DNA from: Marsupella aquatica
Taxonomy: Eukaryota; Marchantiophyta
Reading direction: 5' to 3'
Assembly: GCA_973895155.1 (NCBI GenBank)
Contig: OZ316898.1
Location: 18,724,001-18,788,000 of the forward strand
DNA length: 64,000 nucleotides
A program made the position numbers and the translations under genes. The notes under the pieces were generated by a model, which was given only the letters and a program-made list of their open reading frames with translations, searched no databases and was not told the origin of the DNA. Below are positions 44,990-54,331 of this stretch, in pieces (within the stretch, counting starts at the first letter, position 1; each line of letters starts with the position of its first letter).

Positions 44990-46854
44990 GAGACTCAACC
45001 GAACACTATTGGACCGCTCGAGGAGTATGTTGAGTCAATCATGCTTACCACATGAGTTTTGGGCTGAAGTTGTCAATACTGCAGCTTATTTGGTAAATTT
45101 TTCTCCATCCAATTCTATTGGATTCAAGACACCATATGAAATGAGGTACGGGCGTCCAGCAGATTACTCACATCTGAGGATTTTTGGATGTGATGCTTAT
45201 GTGCTTACACCTTCCCAGCTTCGATCCAAGTTGGAGTCCAAGTCGAAGAAGTGCATTTTCCTTGGCTATCAGAAAGGTGTGAAAGGTTATAGGTTATGGG
45301 ATCCAGTAACTTGTAAACTAATTGTCAGTAGAGATGTGTCCTTTAATGAATCCAGATCATCAAAGGAGGGGGAGAGTTCTCAGGACTCCCATACTGCCAA
45401 GGGGAAATCTCCCATCCCGGACCGGGTTGAGGGGGAGATTAATCATGATGCAGTTCATGATAGGAGAGATGGAGAAGCTCCGGGCTTGGAGCTGGTTCCT
45501 GTGATGGAACAAGAGGAGCAGATTGTTGCTGGGGTACCTCAAATTCAAGCAGCAGTAGCAGCAGATCAGCCTGAGTCATCTACTAGAAGAACTTTCAATC
45601 GTTCTACTAGAGCTCCTACCAGGTATGGTCAATGGGCAGACTCATCTAAGCTAGATGATATTGACATTGCACCTGATGATGATGACATGACTTTGATCTT
45701 GGAAGAAGGAGAGCCTTCTTCGTACAGTGAGGCTTGTGCTTCAGAGCAGAAGCATGAGTGGAATGCAACAATGTAGAGGGAGTTGCAATCTTTGAGTGAC
45801 AATAAGACATGGAAGCTGGTGGAGCTTCCAAGAGGTCAGCAAGTGGTGGACAGCAAGTGGATTTACAAGTTGAAGGATAGTCCTTCAGAGGGTGGAGACA
45901 AGATCTACAAGGCAAGACTTGTTGCCAAGGGGTTCACTCAGGAGAAAGGAGTGGATTACAATGAGGTCTTTTCACCGGTGGCTAAGTATTCCACAATTCG
46001 GATCTTGTGTCAGCTTGTTGTGTTTTTTGGTCTGGTGATGGATCAGATGGATGTTGTTATTGCTTTTCTCTATAGCAACTTGGAAGAGTTGATCTTCATG
46101 AGACAGCCACTAGGCTTTATGAAGAAGGGCCAAGAGAACTTAGTTTGCAGATTGCTCAAGTCCTTATATGGATTGAAGCAGTCTCCCAGACAGTGGAACA
46201 AGCGGTTTGATGATTTCATGCTTGCTCAAGGTTTTACAAGGATGGTGTATGATCCTTGTGTGTATACAAAATCAGTCAAGAATGATGTATTTGGTTTCAT
46301 CATTCTGGTGATCTATGTGGATGACATGCTGATTGTGGCTAAAGATCAATCTGAGGTTGACAGTCTCAAGGCAAAATTGAGTGTTGAATTCAGGATCTTG
46401 GTAAAGCCAAGAGGATCTTAGGGATGGAGATTTGTAGGAACTCTGATACTGGACAGTTGTGCTTGAGTCAAGGCCAGTATGCAAGGAAAGTACTTGCACG
46501 ATTTAACATGGAAAATTGTAAGCCAGTGAGTATTCCTTTAGCTTCACATTTCAAGTTATCATCGGCTTTCTCTCCTACGGATGCTGTGGAGAAAGGTCTG
46601 ATGACTAAGATTCCTTATGAGAAGGTAGTAGGCAGTTTGATGTATTTGATGACTTGTACTAGGCCTGACTTGGCCCTAGCGATGGGCAAGGTTAGCAGAT
46701 TCATGTCAAATCTAGGGAAGGTACATTGGGAAGCTGTGAAGTGGATTCTCAGGTATCTGAAGGGAACACAAGACTATGGATTATTATTTGATAACAGATC
46801 AAATAGAACGTTAGTTGGCTATGTAGATTCTGACTATGGAGACTGTCTGGATAC

Positions 46855-46891
46855 GTTCCCCTTCTGGATGGTCCCCTGAGAGGGGTTATTC
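46855..46891. other. 37-bp filler at the copia copy 2 / LTR junction
   Basis: It lies between the break in copy 2 RNase H and the broken LTR. It contains a small palindrome (cccctgagagggg) and matches neither copy 1 nor the other LTR. Short filler at a two-sided truncation is typical of end-joining repair. Confidence 0.6.
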
Positions 46892-47129
46892 CCACGGGAA
46901 CACACAAGAGCTTTACTGCACTCTAGGCCAACCGGCCATACCAAGCATCCACAACACAAGCTCTCCCTATATCTCAACTAGCTCCATAACAATGAGCCTA
47001 AGTTCCACCAGGGTCTGGCATCAGCCCTGGCTTAATACACTACAACACTACCGCTAACATTAGTTAAGTCCTAACCCGAGACTAACTATGGTTAGCTCAT
47101 GAATCACAAGACTAGAGCAATATCTAACA
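46892..47129 (-). repeat. Copia LTR segment, minus orientation, outer end intact and inner end truncated
   Basis: On the minus strand it starts TGTTAGATATTGCTC at 47129, as at 29024, but has no polypurine tract in front of it, so it looks like the outer end of a 5' LTR. Similarity to the 28.8-kb LTR ends at the ccacggg block (46892), before the gtggacgtagcc motif. The U5 part and any primer-binding site are missing. Confidence 0.75.
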
Positions 47130-50100
47130 AGTACCATGAAAGTAAATAAGGTTATACTAGAGGCATAACCCAACACTTTTGGCTCCAATTGTCACACAAA
47201 GCTTTCTTTACCTGTTGGTTACCCTCATATATAGTGATCAGTCAACAAAGTAGTATGTAGACCCCTTGTTGGACCTGTGGTGAAGACTTTCAATGAACAT
47301 TATCTATCAGATTTATTATTAGCTGCTAATAATGGCCTTGGCAAAGGTCTTCTCCAAACATATGCTTCAATGCTTGTAAGGAAACTAATACATGTTACTA
47401 GCTATTATAATGTTCATGAAATCTAAACTTGCAACCTCAAAATTTCTTTCCCCCTCCTGCCCATCCTAAGCTCTTACCTACAGGTTTTCTTTCTTTTTCC
47501 TCTCCCAATCCTAGCCCCCATTTTCTGATTTGTACATTTCCCTTCAATCTCTTTCATCTGATTGGTTTGTAAACTAAGGGTCATCGGATTGTCCTGAGAA
47601 ATCCATTTCTTCAATTCTTCAGTAAGTAGGTCCCCAAGCTAGGCAGCAATGTAAAACATCTCAGCCCAAATGGACTTCCCGGGGTCCCCACTACTTTTCT
47701 TTTGACCCATTGCGCGCAGATAAGTTAGAGGTTTTATAATTTGATTGGGCAAAAGACTTTAGAAGTTTCCTAAAGTTCTTCAACAAAACTCCCAAGACTC
47801 CAGAAATATATCCCATGACTTTTAAGTACAATAGGGGTGCTGAAAAATGCGCTTCTTCAAATTAAGTTGTAAGATCAAAATAGGGAAATTTTGATATCTT
47901 TAATGTGTGATGATACCTGTCACAATTTCATTGCCCAATGTATACTGCCTTTAGGAATCAGCTAGGGGTCACACAAGGGGTTTTATGGCGGGTTTTAGGG
48001 GACATTTTAAACTATGTTCCGACCCTTGCACGGGAAGCATGGCAGGAGGTGGCGGTTGATGGGGGAAGGATGTGCCTCAAGTTTAGGTTAGTTCTCGTTC
48101 GAACAGGTGCCGTTGTGGCCATTGTGCCATAATCAGAAACCAGATCAGGAAGCAAAGGCAGGCGTCTGTGTTTTCTCATTGCATTTCCATGTTCCATGAT
48201 TTGATTTTTTTATCAGTGTTACTTGTCTTGTGCTGTCCCAACGGGGTCCCAACTGCACAGTTGTTGGCACTCAAGCTGTGCTGCTCTCTTGGCCGTGTTG
48301 TGAGCCGTGCTGCTATCATTTGTTCTTCTGGCTGTGCCATCCAATTTTCCTATGCCAATTTTTCTCCCAGCCGTGCTCTCGTTTCCCTTTAAATACTAAA
48401 TGTACATGCCCACTCCTTAGTGTTTGCAAGCTCATTCTCTTGGCTGCCCTATTGTTTTTGAATGTGACATCTATTGTTTCTTCTATTGACTATGTTGTCC
48501 CGAACATGCTTGAGTTTAGTTTGGTGCTCTCTAGCTTATTCGCTCTCATTCTTCCATGCTCTCCTGATTGTGCTTGTTCCATGCGCTCTCAGTTATTTAT
48601 GTAGACACTTACTAGGTAGCACACAAACAAAGAGGAGGGAGATCGACTGGATCAAATGTTCTCAAGAAACAAGAGGAGAGGGAGCCGATAAGAACACTGT
48701 TGATGAGGGGATTTGAGCTGAAAGCCAAGCATGCATGCGTTGAGTGAAGAGGATTGATGGTTTTTGCTGTTGTGCTTATGATTTTGGGTCTTTCCATATA
48801 TTGCTTGTTGTCCATGGCGAGGCAATGCAGAAGGAGTTACAAGGACCAAAATTTGGCCAAAGAAGTATAGGCCCAGTTCAATGGGTGTGGTAGAAGACTT
48901 CCAAAATTTTGTGGAACAATAAATAGGGCATGCTTTATTGATTGGTCGGCTTTAAAGAACAATAGGTCTATTTAGTTGTAAAACATTCTTTATATAAAGT
49001 TTTTAGGGGTTTTTAAGTAAAAAATTGCAAAATTTAAAGAAAGAAATGGTGATATAAAAACAAAATTCACTTATAAGTTAGGGGCTCAAACCCTAAAATA
49101 TTGCACAGGTGTATGGCACTCCATATAGTGACTCCCTCAAGCCCTATCTCTTTGCTTTGAATACACTTTCAGAGTGCTGTTGGGCGGCCTCTATTCTCTA
49201 TGTTTATCACTTTGACTTTATGATAAATTTTTCTTTACAATAAAATAAAATATATAAATTTTATAGGACCTTGGGTAGATTCTCCAAAGAGTGAACCGCA
49301 TTAATATAGGGTGCAAGCTATAATGATAGAGCATACCTCTACTGAAGCATACTACAATAAATAGTGTAGTTTAGGCTCCAATCTATTGAAAGGGGACACA
49401 ACCTTCACCAATTACACCAGCATACTATACCACCACCTAATGAGGGATCTCTTAAAATTAAAATAATTTATTTATTTTGTTATTCTGAGAAAGTTTTTTA
49501 AACTTGAACATCCTACAATTTGATTAGCTACAAATAGCCATGCCCATTGTCTTAGTACCTGTAGTGGAACTATTTACGGACCCCATTAGAGGTCCCTTCC
49601 AAAATTCCTGGCACCACAGCGTGCCACGTCAATAACGACCGCAACAAACAAGACTCGTCGATTTTGTGAATCAAATTTATAGTTTTCATTCGTGTTTGTG
49701 TCAATTTGGGTGTAAATTTTGGGATGCCGTGCCGTAAAAAGAAAAGTAAAAACATTGGAAATGCAAAGAGCAAGACGGTTAAAACTGTCACTATGTAACC
49801 GTTTTAGTTTCATTTCTAATTTTAAACTTAAATTCCAAGATTTATAAAAAATATTTTTCATATAATAAATAATGACTAATAACTAACTTGATAACTTTCT
49901 TGTTAAACCACAACTCCCGGTATGTAAGGACCTCTCGTATTGTACGTCCATTAATGCTGGGAAGAGCACATAGAAACCCAGGATCGGGGAGGAGGAATGG
50001 CTGGAATCTTGAAAGTTCATCGAATTTATACTCAAAACTATTTACTCATTCTCAAAACAAAAAATACCCAGTCTTAGATCTCATTGAGATCTTTCTTTTG

Positions 50101-52190
50101 CACCATAGATTGCCTTCTAACATGGATGAATAAGATTTCTAGAGGCATTACAAAATGGACGGCAAGATCGTAAAATCAACAAAATCGACGGCTAGGAAGG
50201 CTTGGATTTGTTTAATTTTTCATTTGAAAAATATTAAATCATTTGCAAAACGGACAGAACCCATCCATAGATCTATTTGAGATCTTTCTTTTGAGCCATA
50301 GATTGGCCATTATGATGGACGGACGAGATTTTCGGAGATAAGAAATGGAGACGGCTCAGATCGACTCTTCCCCCTGATTTTATTAGCCAAGGGGTCCACG
50401 AACTAATTTTTTGCACTATTAGATGTAGATTACATTTTTAGCATACAAATACTACAAAAAATAGTATCAGATCATTTTTTAATTGTATGATAATGAGATG
50501 GAAAGTGCAAAATCATGATTGTTATGTGTGCATTTTAAATTCTTTTTATTTATCATATTGCAATGGAAAATGTATATCATTGATGTTACACTCTTATTTA
50601 ATTTTTTTAACTATCATGATGCGATAAAGACTATACATTGAATTTATCTTAATGCAATAAATTTAATGCACATCATTAAGTCAAGCTTGTGTTTGAAACA
50701 TTTCTCGCAGGGTTTGAAAATCTTCTTCATATGCTTTCCATAATTGTTTATCAAATATTTAATAGGTCCAAAAATGAGCACTCAAGTTTCCAAACTTAAA
50801 CCTTTGTAGGTGAAAGCAATAAATCAGAAAATTGACAAACTATTATTTTATTTGGACAAAAAATTCAAATCATATTTGTAATCAAAGCATGAGAGTACAT
50901 TGAAGAATTGTTAATTCATGTGGAGGAAAAGAGACAAGAGGATGGAAAAGTTCAAGGATTTTTACATATGATGTGACCAAATGTTCATTGAAACAAGATG
51001 ATGGTTGTTCTTGTGATCTGCACAAAAACCATTGGATTTCTGCAGTTGGCTATCTAATCAATATGAAATTGCTTTTAATAAAGTTCCTCAATGCTGATCA
51101 AAATGGAATCCAATAACTCTTCATAAAGCACCATGAGCTTTTATTTTGCATTGCAATCCATTGTAGGGTCCAGGCTGGACTATGGCGCACAATAGCAACC
51201 TTTATTGTGGAAGATAGTTGACTTTTTCTCAAATTTTTTACAGAAGAGAGATTTGATTATTCAAACTGTCATTTAGCAAGTCAAAAGCATATTTAGTTTG
51301 GTCTTAACCTAAGTGATTGTTGTGACTAGCTGAACTTGTTATGTAAAATCTTTTATAGCTTTTGTAATTGTAAGTGGGTCATATGCTGGTAAGTTTGTCA
51401 ACAACATGGTGTTTTGTGTTGTGGGGTATAGGTGGTATTCACCATCGTCAATAATTTTTTCAATGGACATTCAATATCAAGAATCAGCACATGCAGCACT
51501 CTACAATTAGATATAGTGGTTTTAGAAGCAGTCATACCTTCTTTACAAAACAATGAATATTCTACAAGAAATTCAAACGATTAGAAATATTAGTGGAGAC
51601 AGATCTTATTTTATTTTCTTCAGATGAGCGGTTCCACGTTATTAATGGTTACTTTGGAAAACACTTCTTTGTCCTCGCATGCCCCACAGTGTCCCAAGCT
51701 TTCTCTGTCCCTTGTGCAAATGCAACAATTGTCTTGTCTTCATCCCCTTTTTTTGATTGAGACTGCCCGAGAAACTATAATCGCCTCTAGTTGAGTAATT
51801 GGAAGCTAAGTGTCACCTAATTCAGCCAACAATGATCACTGAACTAAGTTTTCTTACTTAGTAAGCTTGCTAATCTAGTTGCCTTTGAGGAGTCATTGCT
51901 CCTGTGAACAACACGAGAATTGACTAGCATTGCAAAGGATCAAAGGAGAGACAAACCTCTAGACCAATCTGAAACCAGGAGGTACAACCATCAGGCCAAA
52001 CCTAAGGAAAATTCCTATGCACAGGCCTTTGTGTACTGATAGTGGTTTCTAAAGGGTTGCGAGTAGGCTTAGGGGTGATTTGCTAGGTTCTCTATGCCTA
52101 ATATGGTTTTGTACACAACTCCGCGTAAGAAAGAGTATATGTTATATGCAGAGTTGTGGTTTAACGTAAACTGAAGTCTCATGGACCTTT
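47130..52190. other. AT-rich intergenic DNA, no supportable gene
   Basis: Long AT-rich tracts (about 49.0-51.6 kb) lack coding signal. Short frames around 48.0-48.7 kb and 49.6-49.9 kb have no domains. No transposon protein or RNA gene was recognised. Confidence 0.5.
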
Positions 52191-52194
52191 CATC

Positions 52195-52263
52195 GACCAT
52201 AGTTGGATCGATGGACCAGAAAGTTCATGTAGACTTTTCTGGTCCATTGATCTAACTATGGTC
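52195..52263. repeat. 69-nt near-perfect hairpin, unit 1 of a tandem pair
   Basis: The arms 52195-52222 and 52236-52263 are inversely complementary at 26 of 28 positions, and the two mismatches would be G-U pairs in a plus-strand RNA. The loop is gttcatgtagact. It has the size of a plant small-RNA precursor stem, but no expression evidence is available. A 102-bp tandem copy follows. Confidence 0.8.
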
Positions 52264-52296
52264 TGACAAAGAGCTTGGATCCATGGACCTTTCATC

Positions 52297-52366
52297 GACC
52301 GTAGTTGCATCGAAGGACCAGAAAGTTCATGTAGACTTTTCTGGTCCATTGATCTTAACTATGGTC
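52297..52366. repeat. Hairpin, unit 2 of the tandem pair (less perfect)
   Basis: The same arms and loop as the first, offset by 102 bp, with more mismatches and a one-base bulge in the right arm. A partial third copy (gatccatggaccagaaaagt) follows at about 52380. Confidence 0.75.
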
Positions 52367-52399
52367 TGACAAAGTCCTTGGATCCATGGACCAGAAAAG

Positions 52400-53077
52400 T
52401 CTAGATGAACTGTACTAAGACCTTTTTTTTGGTAGTACTCAAATATTTCTCTATGTTCAACAGTGACCTGGTTTATCCCTGCAACAAAGTTCATGAGGAG
52501 TGGTCCACCCAAGCATTACTGTCCCCCACAGAGGATGAGGTATTGATGGTGAGGCAAGGCACAAAGGGCAACAGTGAGGCAAGGACGGCAAGGCTGGAGG
52601 TCCACCTCGGGCACCTACCGGTGCGCAGTCGCCCTTTCCTTTGACAAATATTTAAAAATAAAAAGTCATGGAGGCATTGGTGAAATTTTCTTCTGGCCAA
52701 TCAAACAGTGACAAAAAATTCCCCCAAAAAATGGTTTTCAGTAACGGTCACTATTTCTTGTGCCAAGACTAGATGGCAAAGGATCATCCGATGGGATTGG
52801 ATGTAGTGCATGGATTATCCAAGTTAGGAGCTTTGTTTTCGAACCAATATTTTGACCCAGAAATTTTCTTGTAGAATATTTCTTGGTGATTTCTTGTAAA
52901 ATTCTTGTAGAATATTCTTGGTGATATTTTGTGTAGAATTCTTGTAAAATATTCTTGTAGAATATTCATATGTTAGACGCCGTAGTGAGAAAAAGTTGCA
53001 TACACGGGTGGCCCGAGTGCACCATGACAGGGTTGATGTGGGCCAACATTTTTGGGGGTAGTGAATTATGAGACGGG
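52400..53077. other. Spacer with short AT-rich repeats
   Basis: Around 52864-52972 the words ttcttgtagaatatt and ttggtgat recur several times as a short degenerate repeat. No gene is seen. Confidence 0.5.
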
Positions 53078-53329
53078 TTGCAGGTGCAAATGCCAATGGT
53101 CTATTACCTCCTGGTTTTAGGTCTTTTGTTTGTGGTCATTGTAATCATGGTCGGGCGGGGGTTTCGGTCAAAATTCCCAGCGCGTGATTGGTCGGGCACC
53201 GATTTGCAGGTGCAAATGCCAATGGCCTATTACCTCCTGGTTTTAGGTCTTTTGTTTGTGGTCATTGTAATCATGGTCGGGCAGGGGTTTTGGTCAAAAT
53301 TTCCAGGCGTGATTGGTCGGGCACCGATT
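53078..53329. repeat. Two-copy tandem duplication, 126-bp period
   Basis: Units start at 53078 and 53204 (ttgcaggtgcaaatgccaat) and are about 94% identical. One plus frame through both encodes a duplicated hydrophobic segment, YYLLVLGLLFVVIVIMVG. The 126-bp period keeps the frame open, and the context gives no support for a real gene. Confidence 0.9.
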
Positions 53330-53564
53330 GTCCGGAGGCCCGGGCACCTATACTCAAACTCCCTATATGTGAAATGCCCTACAGTAGATGTTGGCTGCCC
53401 CGACCAAACTAAATCTGCGATTCTCAAAGTGGGCACGTGGTCCAGTAACATGACTGGATTAGGTTGCTTCCTTCATTTGCTTGCATCCCATTCGACGAAA
53501 TGCCAAAGTGGGATCTGCTCTTGCGACGAACGTCACTTGTTGCTTGCCGACCCGATACGCGTTG

Positions 53565-53698
53565 CGTATCAGGATTGTCCAGGCGATGTCCGCCACGTCT
53601 GCACTCTGGCCCCCATGGAGCTGAAATTCCTCGTATCAGGATGGTCCGGGCGATGTCCGCCACGTCTGCACTCTGGCCCCCATGGAGCAGAAATTCCC
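53565..53698. repeat. Two-copy tandem duplication, 67-bp period
   Basis: Units start at 53565 and 53632 (cgtatcaggat) and share ggcgatgtccgccacgtctg followed by cactctggcccccatggag. They are nearly identical. Confidence 0.9.
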
Positions 53699-53914
53699 TT
53701 ACGTTCAAAATGTAGAGGAAACACCCGATGAAAGCTTCCTCGATTCCTCGACTCTGCAACTTTTACAGAATTGGGCAAATGCTCTACTACTGTAGACTAT
53801 GCCCATCGACACTCGTACTAACTAAGATTGCATTATCCATGATCTCTACGCGCTGAGCGATGATTGGCAGGAATGTGTGTACACCTGAGAAAGAATCATG
53901 TGCTGCACCTTCTT

Positions 53915-54331
53915 CTAATTTTTTAGCTCAGCGTAGATTTCAGTGTACAGTCTTTGGACTTTGGTCGTCTCGACCTTTTTCTTGAGGCCTTCATTTGTCT
54001 CGAATGTAACTGTTGTAGTGTGCTGGATTTCTACTGTGAAGGTGTTTCTGACGACTGGGTAGTTTCCTAGAAGCATGGAGCGTTGCAGACAAGCTTTAAA
54101 CTTGGGTGGATTGTCTATGGAGCTGACTTTGAAGCTTGAAGAAGACCCCAAGGTGTACTGCATTGCTTTGCCAAAGCCAGTTTCTTGCCGGATGCGACCC
54201 AGTTCGTCGCCATGGGAGAGCTGCAGAGCGTCTCTAACAAGAAAAGTCAACTTACTCTCTTCCAATGGCTGGTACCCCTGGTTGAAGACAGTCGTGGGGC
54301 TCGATCTTCTCCTCCTCTTCCTGGCTGGCAT
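53915..54331 (-). CDS. Orphan ORF, 138 aa, basic N terminus, not recognised
   Basis: This ATG-to-TAG ORF on the minus strand begins MPARKRRRRSSPTTVFNQ, a cluster of basic residues that could serve as a nuclear signal. It continues with mixed, coding-like composition and ends with an alternating polar/hydrophobic stretch (NTFTVEIQHTTTVTFETN) and a charged helix-like tail (VQRLYTEIYAELKN). Codon-level composition differs from the surrounding AT-rich DNA. The frame is also open 10 codons upstream but without ATG. I recognise no family, and no flanking exon was identified. It could be a lineage-specific single-exon gene or the last exon of a longer one. Confidence 0.45.
   Translation of the reverse strand: MPARKRRRRSSPTTVFNQGYQPLEESKLTFLVRDALQLSHGDELGRIRQETGFGKAMQYTLGSSSSFKVSSIDNPPKFKACLQRSMLLGNYPVVRNTFTVEIQHTTTVTFETNEGLKKKVETTKVQRLYTEIYAELKN

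Larger units (their letters stand above)
35665..46854 (+). mobile_element. Ty1/copia retrotransposon body, plus-strand copy (copy 2), split by a LINE and truncated
   Basis: It is inverted relative to copy 1 and matches it from the leader to RNase H. Similarity stops abruptly after ctgtctggatac at 46854, inside RNase H. The last part of pol, the polypurine tract and a same-strand LTR are absent. The LINE at 38214-44970 interrupts integrase. Confidence 0.85.
37288..46854 (+). pseudogene. Copia pol, copy 2, interrupted by the LINE
   Basis: Fragments are 37288-38213 and 44971-46854. Protease DDWILDSACTFHIC is present. Lesions: TTG to TAG at about 37766 (EKG-stop-VIL), CAG to TAG at 38197-38199, the LINE, CAG to TAG at 45774-45776, a 7-bp deletion near 46396 (GGATGAAGGAT reduced to GGAT) that shifts frame before the RNase H part, and truncation at 46854. 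RT motifs YNEVFSPVAKYSTIRIL and YVDDMLIV are intact. The integrase motif reads RSDNDSEY against RSDNGGEY in copy 1. Confidence 0.88.

Noticed and set aside
29583-46879. Two independent intact copia elements
   Set aside because: Neither body has its own LTR pair, both share ancestral frame breaks, and copy 2 ends inside RNase H.
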